From DATFVJ01 sp035517695 (GTDB taxonomy: Bacteria > Actinomycetota > Actinomycetes > Streptosporangiales > Streptosporangiaceae): a stretch of DNA of 64,000 nucleotides. The DNA lies in NCBI GenBank assembly GCA_035517695.1, contig DATIYI010000033.1, positions 16,171 through 80,170 of the forward strand. Direction: 5' to 3'. Below the pieces are notes generated by a model. It made no database searches. It was not told the origin of the DNA and saw only the letters and a program-made list of their open reading frames with translations. Positions 1 through 8,121 of this stretch are shown here, in pieces. A program made the translations under genes and the position numbers. The first letter of the stretch is position 1; each line of letters opens with the position of its first letter.

Positions 1-166
1 GATGCAGCACCAGCGGCACCAGCCACGCCCCGCACAGCAGGACCGCGAGCCAGCGCAGCCGCCCCCAACGAACCGGCTCACGAACGGGCCCAAGAACCGA
101 CCCCGCGCCGCTAGGCCGCCACGATGCGACGCTCGCGGGCGCATGCGCAGGCCCAGTCAAATCCAC
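1..166 (-). CDS. N-terminal part of polytopic membrane protein, tandem paralogue (partial)
   Basis: The complement of the first 166 bases reads as the start of a protein that closely copies the N-terminus of the neighbouring 686-residue membrane protein. Shared stretches include GPAHAP..VASWR against DPAHAP..TASWR, and WLAVLLCGAWLVPLVLH against WLAGLLCAAWLVPLVLH. The likely start is GTG at 166-164, preceded by GGGAG at a suitable distance. A CTG at 178-176 aligns better with the paralogue's first residue and is the alternative. The rest of the gene lies beyond the left edge. The two copies run in the same direction about 170 bases apart, so they are probably a tandem duplication. Function unknown. 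Confidence 0.72.
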   Translation of the reverse strand, partial: MDLTGPAHAPASVASWRPSGAGSVLGPVREPVRWGRLRWLAVLLCGAWLVPLVLH

Positions 167-339
167 GGCCGCTCCCAGTACCCCCCGACGATCGATATCC
201 CCCGGACGATCGATAACCGCTGGCGATTGTTACCCCTCGCGCTTGATGTGCTCGCCTCGGGATCCCCGCCCGGACGGTTCCGGCTCAATTCCGACGCGCC
301 GAGTCTATTGCGAGCGGTTGCGCGACCCGCCGGCCACCG

Positions 340-2400
340 CTACCTCCGCAGCGAGCGAAGTACCACGACGGTCGCATGGACGTCCGGGTGAGCGGCGAGC
401 ATTCCCCTGAGTTTCTGCGCGAACAGTGGATCAGCGACGATGAGGCGCAACGGAAATGGGCTCTCGCGCAGCGCCGTCAGCACCGCCCGGAGTCCTCGCC
501 TGGTGGTATAGGCATTAAGCGGGGGGCCGCCGATCCTTGCAGACAGGATCGCGTTGATCGGATCTTTCATCGGACCCAGATCGCGATTGAACGCCGCGGC
601 GAGGAAGCTGTCACGCCAGTTCTCCAGGCCCCAGTCGCTGTAGAACACCAAGGTCGGCACCCCATCGGCGAGCAGGTGCGCGTCGGCGAGCGTAATCATG
701 GATTGGCCGGTGAGCGCCGTCACCTGGCCGGCGTTCCATTTGCTGAGCGCGGTTCGGCCCCAGAAGAGGGGGCTGCCGCCCGACGGGTGCGGACCCCACT
801 GCAGCAGCGCGGCAAGACTCAACCCGACCGCTGCGCTGACGACGGCCACCTGAACTTCCCTCAGCGGCAGCAGCCAGCCGCCCGGCCGGGAGGGAGCGGG
901 AAGCCGACGCAGCACGATGCCGACCGCGCCCAGGCCGACAACGCAGACCACAGAGCCCGCGTTCAGCAGCTTGTCGTAGTAGTAGCTGGTCTGGCCCCGG
1001 CTGACCACCTGGTAGATACCGAAGGCCGCAATGACGACCACGGCGATGACGACGTGGGCCGTCATTGCCGCGCTCGCCGGCAGGCGCCGCGAGACGCCGC
1101 TGCCCATCGTGGCCACGACGGCAAGCGCAAGCACAATTATGAGGGGAACCGGCACAGGCACGCCGACCCCTGGGGACAGCGCCTGCGCTTGTGCGTTGAA
1201 TCCCGATGCCAAGCTGAGCGCCGAAGGGTACAGCGCGATGGTGCAGCCGGCCAGGATGGTGACGACGGTGAACCGCCAGTATCGGCGCAGCCTGCGGCGG
1301 TAGACGAGACAGGAGGCCAACAGCCCAAGGACGGCAATCGGCGCGTAGAGGTTGTAGGCGTACGCGACTGCGATCACCAGTGCGCACGCGATCAGCACGT
1401 GCTCACGAACCACGCACGGTGGCCGGACCATTACCGCGACCGCGACCGCGAGGAACGCGAGGCCGGCGACCTGCGAATCGAATCCAGCCTCGACCATCAC
1501 GACGAATGGGCCGCCGATCGCGAACCCGGCCACGACCGAACAAACGAAGATCCGCCGCCAGTGCGTCACGAGCGGCCCGGCTATCCAGCGCGCCGCCCAC
1601 ACCAGCGCCATGGTCAGGAAGGCATATGCGGCAAGAACGTAGATGAAATAGCGGTTGAACTCCGGCAGCGGCGCACCTGGTGCGGTGGTTGACCTGAGGA
1701 ACGTATCGAACAGCGCGTACAGGAAATGCGACCCCATCGGGTAAACAATCTCGGTGGGCGCTTGCACCGAGGCAACCGCCTGGATCGGGTGCAGGAAGGT
1801 GTACCCGCCCAGCCGGTGAATCGTGTCGAACAAAGCGAAATGGGCGTAACGATCTTCCGCCGTAGCCGAGTAGGTGAACCGCTTTACGGCGGGCAGGCTC
1901 GCGACGGGAGCGTAGGCGGCCCAGAAGGCGAAAAGCCCGGACCCGACCACCACGACGTCGGATCCCAGCCATCGGCGCGGCAGGCTTGGCCGTCGCCGGG
2001 TAAGCCAGCCTGCCACCGCGACGAGAGTAAAGCACGTCCCACCGGCTGGTATCGGTTGTAATCCCCACGGCCAGATCGAAAAGAGCAAGCCCAGGGCGAG
2101 GAGCGCTCCCGCGAGCAGGCTCCCGGCCAGCATGAGGCGGTCGACGATATTGGTTCCCGAACGCAGAATCGACGCGACCGCGACGAGCAGGATAACCAGC
2201 TGGACGACGTCCAGCCGGAGTTGATGCAGCACGAGCGGGACCAGCCACGCCGCGCAGAGCAGGCCCGCGAGCCAGTGCAGCCGACGCGAACGCACTGGCG
2301 CGGGAACGGCCGGAAGAACTGACTCCGCTGCCCGAGTCCGCCAGGATGCCGTGCTCTCCGGTGCATGCGCTGGATCAGTCAACGTTTCGGCCGCTCTCAA
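340..2400 (-). CDS. Polytopic membrane protein of unknown function (686 aa)
   Basis: This is a large integral membrane protein. A basic, Ala-rich N-terminus of about 42 residues is followed by some fourteen hydrophobic segments spread over residues 44-540. A more polar C-terminal domain of roughly 140 residues follows, containing YSDWGLENWRDSF and ending in LRSLRR. This layout (many helices plus a soluble tail) resembles GT-C type glycosyltransferases or cell-envelope assembly proteins. I recognise no diagnostic motif, however, so no reaction is assigned. A second copy begins just downstream at 166. The gene ends at a TAG at 342-340. The upstream 370 bases separate it from a divergent HAD phosphatase. 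Confidence 0.75.
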   Translation of the reverse strand: MRAAETLTDPAHAPESTASWRTRAAESVLPAVPAPVRSRRLHWLAGLLCAAWLVPLVLHQLRLDVVQLVILLVAVASILRSGTNIVDRLMLAGSLLAGALLALGLLFSIWPWGLQPIPAGGTCFTLVAVAGWLTRRRPSLPRRWLGSDVVVVGSGLFAFWAAYAPVASLPAVKRFTYSATAEDRYAHFALFDTIHRLGGYTFLHPIQAVASVQAPTEIVYPMGSHFLYALFDTFLRSTTAPGAPLPEFNRYFIYVLAAYAFLTMALVWAARWIAGPLVTHWRRIFVCSVVAGFAIGGPFVVMVEAGFDSQVAGLAFLAVAVAVMVRPPCVVREHVLIACALVIAVAYAYNLYAPIAVLGLLASCLVYRRRLRRYWRFTVVTILAGCTIALYPSALSLASGFNAQAQALSPGVGVPVPVPLIIVLALAVVATMGSGVSRRLPASAAMTAHVVIAVVVIAAFGIYQVVSRGQTSYYYDKLLNAGSVVCVVGLGAVGIVLRRLPAPSRPGGWLLPLREVQVAVVSAAVGLSLAALLQWGPHPSGGSPLFWGRTALSKWNAGQVTALTGQSMITLADAHLLADGVPTLVFYSDWGLENWRDSFLAAAFNRDLGPMKDPINAILSARIGGPPLNAYTTRRGLRAVLTALRESPFPLRLIVADPLFAQKLRGMLAAHPDVHATVVVLRSLRR

Positions 2401-2772
2401 TGCTGGAACGCATAACCCAGCGCATTCGGGTAAGTGCTACCTAGAAGTACTTGACGTCATTGACGCACGGGGAGAGTCGCTTGTCGGCACTTCGTGATTG
2501 TTTTGTGATGCTTTTGGGCTGGTGACATCGCGCTGCACAGAATGTCGTACTTGTCAACTTCACCGAGGCTACTCGTACCATACGGCCACGAGAGACTTTG
2601 GGCTGTCAAGCCGCCTTGTGGCGACCACACCACCTTATGTCGGTCGTGCAGCGAGCGCCGGAGCGCCATCGGCGCCGAGAATGCCCGCAGGCAGGCGGCG
2701 GGGCACGCGGGCGAAAGCGGCGCGCGGCTCGCGGCGGCTTTGGCTGAAGAAACCGCCTGATACTGTCGCGGC
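2401..2772. other. Intergenic region between divergent genes
   Basis: This 372-base stretch separates the membrane protein (minus strand) from the HAD phosphatase (plus strand). Its left half is clearly lower in GC than the coding DNA and should hold promoters for both genes. I could not pick out a convincing -35/-10 pair. The open frames here lack codon bias and look like shadows. Confidence 0.5.
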
Positions 2773-3486
2773 GTGCGCAAACGACTCGTCCTCTGGGACG
2801 TCGACCACACCCTGGTCAACGCCGGAGGCCTGAGCCCGCACCTGTATGGTCTCGTGTTCGCCGAGTTGTTCGGGCGCAGGCTGCAGGAAGTGGCACCCAT
2901 GGCCGGCCGGACCGACCGCGCCATCATCCTCGACACGCTGTCCCGCGCTGGCGTCCCTCAGGCGGCTCAGCACGTGTGCGCATTCGCGACCGCGCTGGCC
3001 GCGCACGCCCCTGCGTTCGGTGACCGCGTCAGGGAACGCGGGCGCGCGCTACCCGGCGCCGCGCGCGTCCTGCACACCCTCGCGGCATCGGGCGACAAGC
3101 AGGTCTGCGGGACCAACGTTGTGCAGTCCGTGCTGACGGGGAACCTCCGCCCGCTCGCCGAGGCTAAGCTCGGCACGCTCGGCCTCGCGGAATACCTCGA
3201 TCTGGACATCGGTGCCTACGGTGACGCACACGAGGATCGCGCCCAACTCGTACACCTGGCCCGGGACAACGCCGCCCGCGTGCACGGGATGACCTTCGCT
3301 GGCGGGCAGACAGTGCTAGTCGGCGACACGCCCCTCGACGTAGCAGCCGCCCTCGCGACTGGCGCCCGCAGTGTCGCGGTGGCGACCGGCGCGACATCGG
3401 CCGCGGAACTCGCTGTCGCGGGTGCGCACGTGGTGCTGCCCGACCTCACCGACACCGCAGCAGTCATCACGGCCATCCTCGCCTGA
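2773..3486 (+). CDS. HAD-superfamily phosphatase
   Basis: A haloacid dehalogenase-type hydrolase of 237 residues, probably a small-molecule phosphatase. Motif I is DVDHT at residues 9-13, with the nucleophile Asp and the acid/base Asp two positions later. A Thr in GTNVV near residue 114 fits motif II. A Lys in AEAKLG near 131 fits motif III, and VGDTPLD around 183 is motif IV. The cap lies between motifs I and II, as in the phosphoglycolate-phosphatase-like branch. The start is GTG with no strong ribosome site. No neighbour suggests the substrate. Confidence 0.85.
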   Translation: MRKRLVLWDVDHTLVNAGGLSPHLYGLVFAELFGRRLQEVAPMAGRTDRAIILDTLSRAGVPQAAQHVCAFATALAAHAPAFGDRVRERGRALPGAARVLHTLAASGDKQVCGTNVVQSVLTGNLRPLAEAKLGTLGLAEYLDLDIGAYGDAHEDRAQLVHLARDNAARVHGMTFAGGQTVLVGDTPLDVAAALATGARSVAVATGATSAAELAVAGAHVVLPDLTDTAAVITAILA

Positions 3487-3638
3487 CCCGCCGCGCCGCC
3501 CACCCGCGCGAGCCCCGGCTCCCCGGCGGCCCGGCGGCCCTGCTGCCCGGCACGAAAACACTCCCGGCACTCCGGACATGCCAGCGCTCGGGGCGCCGAT
3601 CGCTCCGGCGGCGAGGGTAAGCCAGCCTGCCGGGTAGT

Positions 3639-3840
3639 TCCCGTCGGGTCCTGGATTCGCCAGATGGCGATCACATGGGCGGTGTAAGCGGTGAGCGGCA
3701 TCATGCCGATCGCGATTATTGGACGAAGAACGCGGTGTGCCCGGCGCCCGATCATCAACGCTGCGCCGAGGACGGTGAGGGCACACCCGGTTGCACCGAT
3801 GATCTCCATCGGCGTGCCCGAGTGCGGCGCCGCGGTCAGC
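3639..3840 (-). pseudogene. Remnant of DUF418/HGSNAT-like membrane protein
   Basis: On the minus strand this stretch reads LTAAPHSGTPMEIIG, then an alternating hydrophobic run with GMMPLTAYTAHVIAIW and IQDPTG. The order PHSGTP..E..G..G.A followed by ..LTAYTAH matches the last membrane segments of DUF418 and heparan-acetyltransferase-like proteins of actinobacteria. Only about 67 residues remain. No start belongs to it, and the frame runs on into unrelated Pro/Arg-rich sequence. It is judged a truncated relic. The family call comes from motif memory, not a search. Confidence 0.55.
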
Positions 3841-3850
3841 GGCCGCGCCC

Positions 3851-3889
3851 GCGATCGAGGCCCGCGTCTACGCCGAGGACCCGAATGAC
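3851..3889 (+). pseudogene. Short remnant of a biotin carboxylase
   Basis: The plus strand encodes AIEARVYAEDPND. The segment (G/H)AIEARV.AEDP is a near-diagnostic motif of biotin carboxylase subunits (acetyl-, propionyl- and methylcrotonyl-CoA carboxylases). The sequence on either side does not continue the family, and the following frame carries stops. This is therefore a fragment of about 13 recognisable codons lodged between two other relics. It could be chance, but the match is long for coincidence. Confidence 0.4.
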
Positions 3890-3942
3890 GGCAGCCGGGC
3901 GCGCTACGCCTGCAGGCGCATTAGGTGCGCGATCTGCAGGGG

Positions 3943-4001
3943 CCATGAAGGCAAGGAAGTGGACGCGGATGTTGTGCTCGGTCCAGTGGAAGATCCGCCG
4001 G
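3943..4001 (-). pseudogene. Possible C-terminal remnant of an IS4/IS1634-like transposase
   Basis: The minus strand reads RRIFHWTEHNIRVHFLAFM. This resembles the R.(I/V)(Y/F)H...(H/R).(I/V)..H....LA signature near the C-terminus of DDE transposases of the IS4/IS1634 type. No other transposase domain, inverted repeat or target duplication is visible. It may mark the event that brought or destroyed the neighbouring gene fragments. The call is tentative. Confidence 0.35.
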
Positions 4002-4187
4002 GGCGTGGGGCAGCGCCCCCCGATCCACCCGCACGTGATGCACCCGCTTACCAGTGATCTTGTCGACCGCCGGCCTGAGGCGGCCGGGCCGGCCGGGTGG
4101 TGACAGACCCTTGCGCCGGCCCCGCGCCGGGCCGACAATGACCTCATCCCGTGGGGGGTCTCATGGGTCACCGGTGAGGGAGGACCC

Positions 4188-5774
4188 ATGATCCATCACA
4201 GCCCGCTGCTCGACGTGGAGATCCCCGATCTCCCGCTTACCGAGTATGTCCTCGCGGGCGGCGCGGGCCAGCGGGACAAGCCCGCGCTGATCGACGGCGC
4301 CTCCGGGTGGGTGATGACCTACGGCGAGCTGGAGGACGCGATCCGGTCGCTGGCCGGCGGGCTGGCAGCGGCCGGGTTCGGCCGGGGGGACGTGCTGGCC
4401 CTGATGGCCCCGAACGGCCCGGAGTACGCCGTGGTGTTCCACGGGGCCGCGATGGTCGGCGGGGCTGTCACGACGATCAACCCGGCCTACACCCAAGCCG
4501 AGGTGCACCACCAGCTCGCCGACTCCGGTGCCCGGATCCTGGTGACGATCGCGCCGCTGGCCGACGCGGCCGCCCGCGCCTGCACGGGGACGGCAGTCAC
4601 CGAGGTCTACCTGCTCGACGGGGCCGACGAGGCCGACGAGGCCGACGAGGCCGAGCGGACGCTGCCGGTCAGGCCACTGACCGCGCTGGCGGGGTCGCCG
4701 CTCGCCGCGCACGTCCCGGTCGGCCCCGACGACGTGGTGGCCCTGCCGTACTCCTCGGGGACCACCGGGCTATCCAAGGGCGTCATGCTCACCCACAAGA
4801 ACCTGGTGGCCAACGTCGCCCAGACGCTGGGGGCGATCCCGGCGGCGCCCGACGAGCGGCTCATGGCGGTGCTGCCGTTCTTCCACATCTACGGCATGCA
4901 GTGCATGATGAACTGCGGGCTGCGCGCCGGGGCGACGGTGGTCACGCTGCCGCGATTCGACCTGGAGCAGTTCCTGCGGGCTCATCAGGACTACCGGATC
5001 ACCCGGTCGTTCGTCGCCCCGCCCATTGTGCTCGCCCTGGCCAGGCACCCGCTGGTGGACTCGTTCGACCTCAGCCACCTGCGGCTGGTGAACTCCGGCG
5101 CCGCCCCGCTGAAGGCAGAGCTGGCGGTCGAGTGCGGCAAGCGGCTGGGCTGCGACGTGATACAGGGCTACGGGATGACGGAGCTGTCCCCGGTGTCGCA
5201 CCTGACCCCGGCAGGCTGGTTCAGGCCCGGATCGGTGGGGATCACCGCCCCGAGCACGCAGACCCGGATCGTCGACCCGCTAACCGGCGCCGATCGTGAC
5301 ACCGGCGAGGAGGGGGAGGTCTGGGTGCGCGGGCCTCAGGTGATGAAGGGCTACCTGAACAACCCCCAGGCCACAGCGGCGACCGTCGACGTGGACGGGT
5401 GGCTGCACACCGGGGATCTCGGTTACGTGGACGCGGACGGGCACGTGTATGTGGTGGACCGGCTGAAGGAGCTCGTTAAGTACAAGGGGTTCCAGGTGCC
5501 CCCGGCCGAGCTGGAGGCGGTCCTGCTCCGTCACCCCGACGTGGCCGACGCCGCGGTGATCGGCCTGCCGGATGACGAGGCCGGCGAGATCCCGGCCGGG
5601 TACGTCGTCCTGCGGCCCGGCGCCGCCACGTCCCCGGAGGAGATCACGCGGTTCGTCGCGGGCGAGGTGGCCCACTACAAGCAGATCCGGCGGCTCGAGG
5701 TGATCGACGCGATCCCCAAGTCGGCGGCGGGCAAGATCCTGCGCCGGGTGCTCCGCGATTCCGCCAGGACCTGA
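4188..5774 (+). CDS. Acyl-CoA ligase, 4-coumarate-CoA ligase-like (AMP-binding)
   Basis: An ANL-superfamily enzyme of 528 residues that should activate a carboxylic acid as acyl-AMP and transfer it to CoA. The phosphate-binding motif YSSGTTGLSKGV begins near residue 188. The GYGMTE motif is near 327 and HTGDLGYVDADGH near 406. The C-terminal PKSAAGKILRR carries the adenylation Lys near 516. The GEVWVRGPQVMKGYL box is typical of the 4CL-like branch; the substrate is unknown. The ATG start has an excellent GGGAGG site. An in-gene 9-bp repeat at 4620-4653 encodes DEADEADEAE. The gene stands alone, between a stretch of gene remnants and a gene-poor region. Confidence 0.9.
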   Translation: MIHHSPLLDVEIPDLPLTEYVLAGGAGQRDKPALIDGASGWVMTYGELEDAIRSLAGGLAAAGFGRGDVLALMAPNGPEYAVVFHGAAMVGGAVTTINPAYTQAEVHHQLADSGARILVTIAPLADAAARACTGTAVTEVYLLDGADEADEADEAERTLPVRPLTALAGSPLAAHVPVGPDDVVALPYSSGTTGLSKGVMLTHKNLVANVAQTLGAIPAAPDERLMAVLPFFHIYGMQCMMNCGLRAGATVVTLPRFDLEQFLRAHQDYRITRSFVAPPIVLALARHPLVDSFDLSHLRLVNSGAAPLKAELAVECGKRLGCDVIQGYGMTELSPVSHLTPAGWFRPGSVGITAPSTQTRIVDPLTGADRDTGEEGEVWVRGPQVMKGYLNNPQATAATVDVDGWLHTGDLGYVDADGHVYVVDRLKELVKYKGFQVPPAELEAVLLRHPDVADAAVIGLPDDEAGEIPAGYVVLRPGAATSPEEITRFVAGEVAHYKQIRRLEVIDAIPKSAAGKILRRVLRDSART

Positions 5775-6020
5775 CCGGCTGCAACCGCATCTTCATCAAC
5801 GCCCACATATCCATCCCCCTTGACCGTGTCATTCGGCTGGCCGCGTCCACCTGCGGGTGTGACAGAGTCGGCACGGGCCAAAAGCCAGGGCAGGACAGTG
5901 TTCACCCAAGCCGCCCGTACCCGCCACAAACCCAGCCGGCTCCACTGCGCTCCGCCGGCTGCTGCCACGCGCCCGAAGACTGTCCGATTTTCTCGTCAAC
6001 CGCACCCACGGAAATCGGCG

Positions 6021-6158
6021 TTAATCCTCCTCCAGCAGTTCGTTCAGGAGCCAGCTCCAAAGTCGGCCCAGCGCCTCGTCGCCCCACACTTCGGACGCCC
6101 ACTCCGAGGCCGGGTCAACTGCGGAATTTGCTGACGGTGGGTCGATTGACTGGTTCAC
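6021..6158 (-). CDS. Possible small acidic Trp-rich protein (45 aa)
   Basis: A 45-codon frame starts at GTG 6158-6156 and has a well-placed AGGGGG ribosome site just upstream. The product begins MNQSIDPPSANSAVDP and ends RLWSWLLNELLEED. It has four Trp, many Glu/Asp and an amphipathic C-terminal half. A candidate promoter is CTGACA (6218-6213) and TGTATA (6194-6189) with an 18-bp spacer. I recognise no family. No maturation or transport gene lies nearby, so a peptide-natural-product role is only speculation. The ribosome site and promoter favour a real gene, but the frame is too short for a coding-bias test. Confidence 0.4.
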   Translation of the reverse strand: MNQSIDPPSANSAVDPASEWASEVWGDEALGRLWSWLLNELLEED

Positions 6159-6685
6159 GGTTCCCCCTTGTCTTCGGGCCAACCCGGATATACACCCAAT
6201 GCCCGGGTGGTCTGTCAGGCCCTTCGCGCTTGGCGCGTCCACGATCCGTGTCGCCGGCGCAAAGGAGCGTCATCGATTCGGCCCCAGAGCCGCAGATTTC
6301 GCCAGAAGACGTCCCGAATGCCCTTAATGCGGTCAGCTCGTATTTGCTGCCACTCTGTGTTTTATCTACCCCGAGTAGATCACACCAGTGATCACACTGG
6401 CCAGCTGGCTGATAGCGACCCGCGATGCGAAACAATTACATATATTTGGCACATTCCGGCCCAACAAGCCAAGGAAGCCTGGGAGTGGGCGTGACCCGGC
6501 AGTGGTTGACTAAACGGAGTCATATCGGTGATCAGCAGTTCCTCCACCCGGCAGCCCAGGGCGGCGCAGATGACGTCGAGGTCGTCGAGCTTGACGCTGG
6601 CCGGGCCGCGCCCGGCCGCGGCACCTCACACCGCAGGAGCGGAGCGCGCCGGCGCCATGGGTCGAAACCCACCTGGGAGCCAGGA
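6159..6685. other. Gene-poor, AT-richer region
   Basis: This 527-base stretch holds no intact gene. It has the possible promoter of the 45-residue frame (6189-6218), a perfect inverted repeat CCAGTG-ATCA-CACTGG at 6385-6400, and an XRE-type relic at 6521-6606. Base composition around 6340-6450 is visibly richer in A and T than the surroundings. That suggests acquired or decaying DNA. Confidence 0.5.
6521..6606 (-). pseudogene. Remnant of an XRE-family helix-turn-helix regulator
   Basis: The minus strand reads ASVKLDDLDVICAALGC then RVEELLITD. This is the typical last half of a Cro/C1-type helix-turn-helix domain (L..LD.IC.ALGC...DLL). No upstream first helix or start is present. After the motif the frame continues with unbiased codons to a stop at 6394-6392. 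It is a fragment of a small XRE regulator of the kind often found beside integrases. Confidence 0.5.
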
Positions 6686-7936
6686 TTACGCGGGCATGGC
6701 GAGGGCGGATAGAGGGACGCCGGGGTCGGCGAGGCGAACGGGATCGACGCGCGTGCCGGATCGCACGAGCGCCTGGATCTCGCCGGTCACATCCCAGACG
6801 TTCACGTTCATGCCCGCGAGCACACGGCCCGCCGCGAGCCAGAACGCGATGAATTCTCCCGACTCGGGTTCGCCCCTGTAGACGACGGCGTCGTAGTCCT
6901 CAGGCAGCCCGGATGTCTCCATACTCAGCTCGTACTGATCGCTGTAGAAGTATGGCACTCGGTCGTAGCTAACGTCCTGGCCGAGCATCGACCGCGCGGC
7001 CGCGGGGCCACCGTGCAGCGCGTTGGCCCAGTGCTCGACGCGTACCCGGCGGTCCAGCAGCGGATGCCAAGAGTTCGCGACGTCACCCGCCGCGTAGATG
7101 TCGGGATCCGAGCTCCGCAACCCCGCATCGGTGACAATCCCGTTCCCCACATCCAGCCCCGCCGCCTCCGCGAGCGACACGTTGGGCACCGCCCCGATGC
7201 CGACGACCACCACATCGGCCGCCAGTTCGGCGCCATCCGTGGTAACGACGGTCCGCACGCGGCCCGCGTCAGCGCCGCCGCGGAATTCGGCCACCCCGGT
7301 CCGCAGCATGAATTCCACCCCATGACGGCGGTGCAGGCTGGCGAACACCTCGCCGAGCTCGGTTCCGAGCACGCGGTTCAGCGGCGTCGGCTCCGGCTCC
7401 ACGACCGTTACCTCGCAGCCGTACGACCGGGCCGCGGCGGCCGTCTCCAAGCCGATCCAGCCTCCCCCGGCGATCACCACCCGGCCGCCGGCTTGGCCGG
7501 TAGAACGGAACGCGTCCGCGAGCCGTTCGCTGTCGCTCACCGACCGCAGGTACAGCACGCCGTCGAGGTCGCCGCCCGGCACATTCAGCCGGCGCGGTGC
7601 CGCGCCAGTGGTGATCAGCAGCTTGTCGTACCCGATGACCTCGCCATCGGCGAGCGAGATCTGATGGGCACCGCGATCGACCGCGACCGCTGCGACGCCA
7701 CGCCGCAGATCCACGTCGTGCTGGTCGTACCAGCTCTCCTCGTGTACATAGATCGTGCCCTTGTCATCCTTGCCAAGCAGCAAACCTTTGGAGAGCGGCG
7801 GCCGCTCGTACGGCCGTTCCTGCTCGGCGCCGATGAGCACGACCGCGCCGCCGAATCCCTCCCCGCGCAGGGTCTCAGCCGCCTTGGCGCCGGCCAGGCT
7901 GGCGCCGATGATCACGAATCTGGGCTCGGCAGGCAC
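6686..7936 (-). CDS. FAD-dependent NAD(P)H:ferredoxin/rubredoxin reductase-like protein
   Basis: A pyridine nucleotide-disulphide-type oxidoreductase of 416 residues, like ferredoxin reductases that feed electrons to cytochromes P450 or dioxygenases. The N-terminal FAD motif is FVIIGASLAGAKAAETL. The NAD(P)-binding motif is VVIAGGGWIGLETAAAA in the middle, and YAAGDVAN contacts FAD near residue 280. The length suits this family. The start chosen is GTG 7936-7934, preceded by GGAAGGGG. The frame could open 32 codons earlier, but that extension is Arg/Gly-rich and unlike the family. No ferredoxin or oxygenase gene lies beside it. Confidence 0.87.
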   Translation of the reverse strand: MPAEPRFVIIGASLAGAKAAETLRGEGFGGAVVLIGAEQERPYERPPLSKGLLLGKDDKGTIYVHEESWYDQHDVDLRRGVAAVAVDRGAHQISLADGEVIGYDKLLITTGAAPRRLNVPGGDLDGVLYLRSVSDSERLADAFRSTGQAGGRVVIAGGGWIGLETAAAARSYGCEVTVVEPEPTPLNRVLGTELGEVFASLHRRHGVEFMLRTGVAEFRGGADAGRVRTVVTTDGAELAADVVVVGIGAVPNVSLAEAAGLDVGNGIVTDAGLRSSDPDIYAAGDVANSWHPLLDRRVRVEHWANALHGGPAAARSMLGQDVSYDRVPYFYSDQYELSMETSGLPEDYDAVVYRGEPESGEFIAFWLAAGRVLAGMNVNVWDVTGEIQALVRSGTRVDPVRLADPGVPLSALAMPA

Positions 7937-8121
7937 CCTGTCGCCCCTTCCCGCAGCGCGCTCACGCCCGCTGCCAAGCAGTTCCACCCGCCCGCCTCCC
8001 GGGCAGTGCATGTGGCGGGCCCGCGAAAGCACCCGCCGCGCGGTCCGGCCCCGCCCACACCACGCTAGTAGCCTGCGCCAGCACGGCGTGACACCCGCTG
8101 GTCAGGCGCGCCGTCCGACGG

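Noticed and set aside
376..1692. 438-codon open frame on the plus strand opposite the membrane protein
   Set aside because: It is antisense to a gene with clear membrane-protein composition. Its product is Arg/His/Gln-rich with no motif, as expected of a GC-rich shadow frame.
2457..2936. 159-codon minus-strand frame between the membrane protein and HAD genes
   Set aside because: It overlaps the well-supported HAD gene antisense, and its remaining part crosses the promoter region with mixed codon use.
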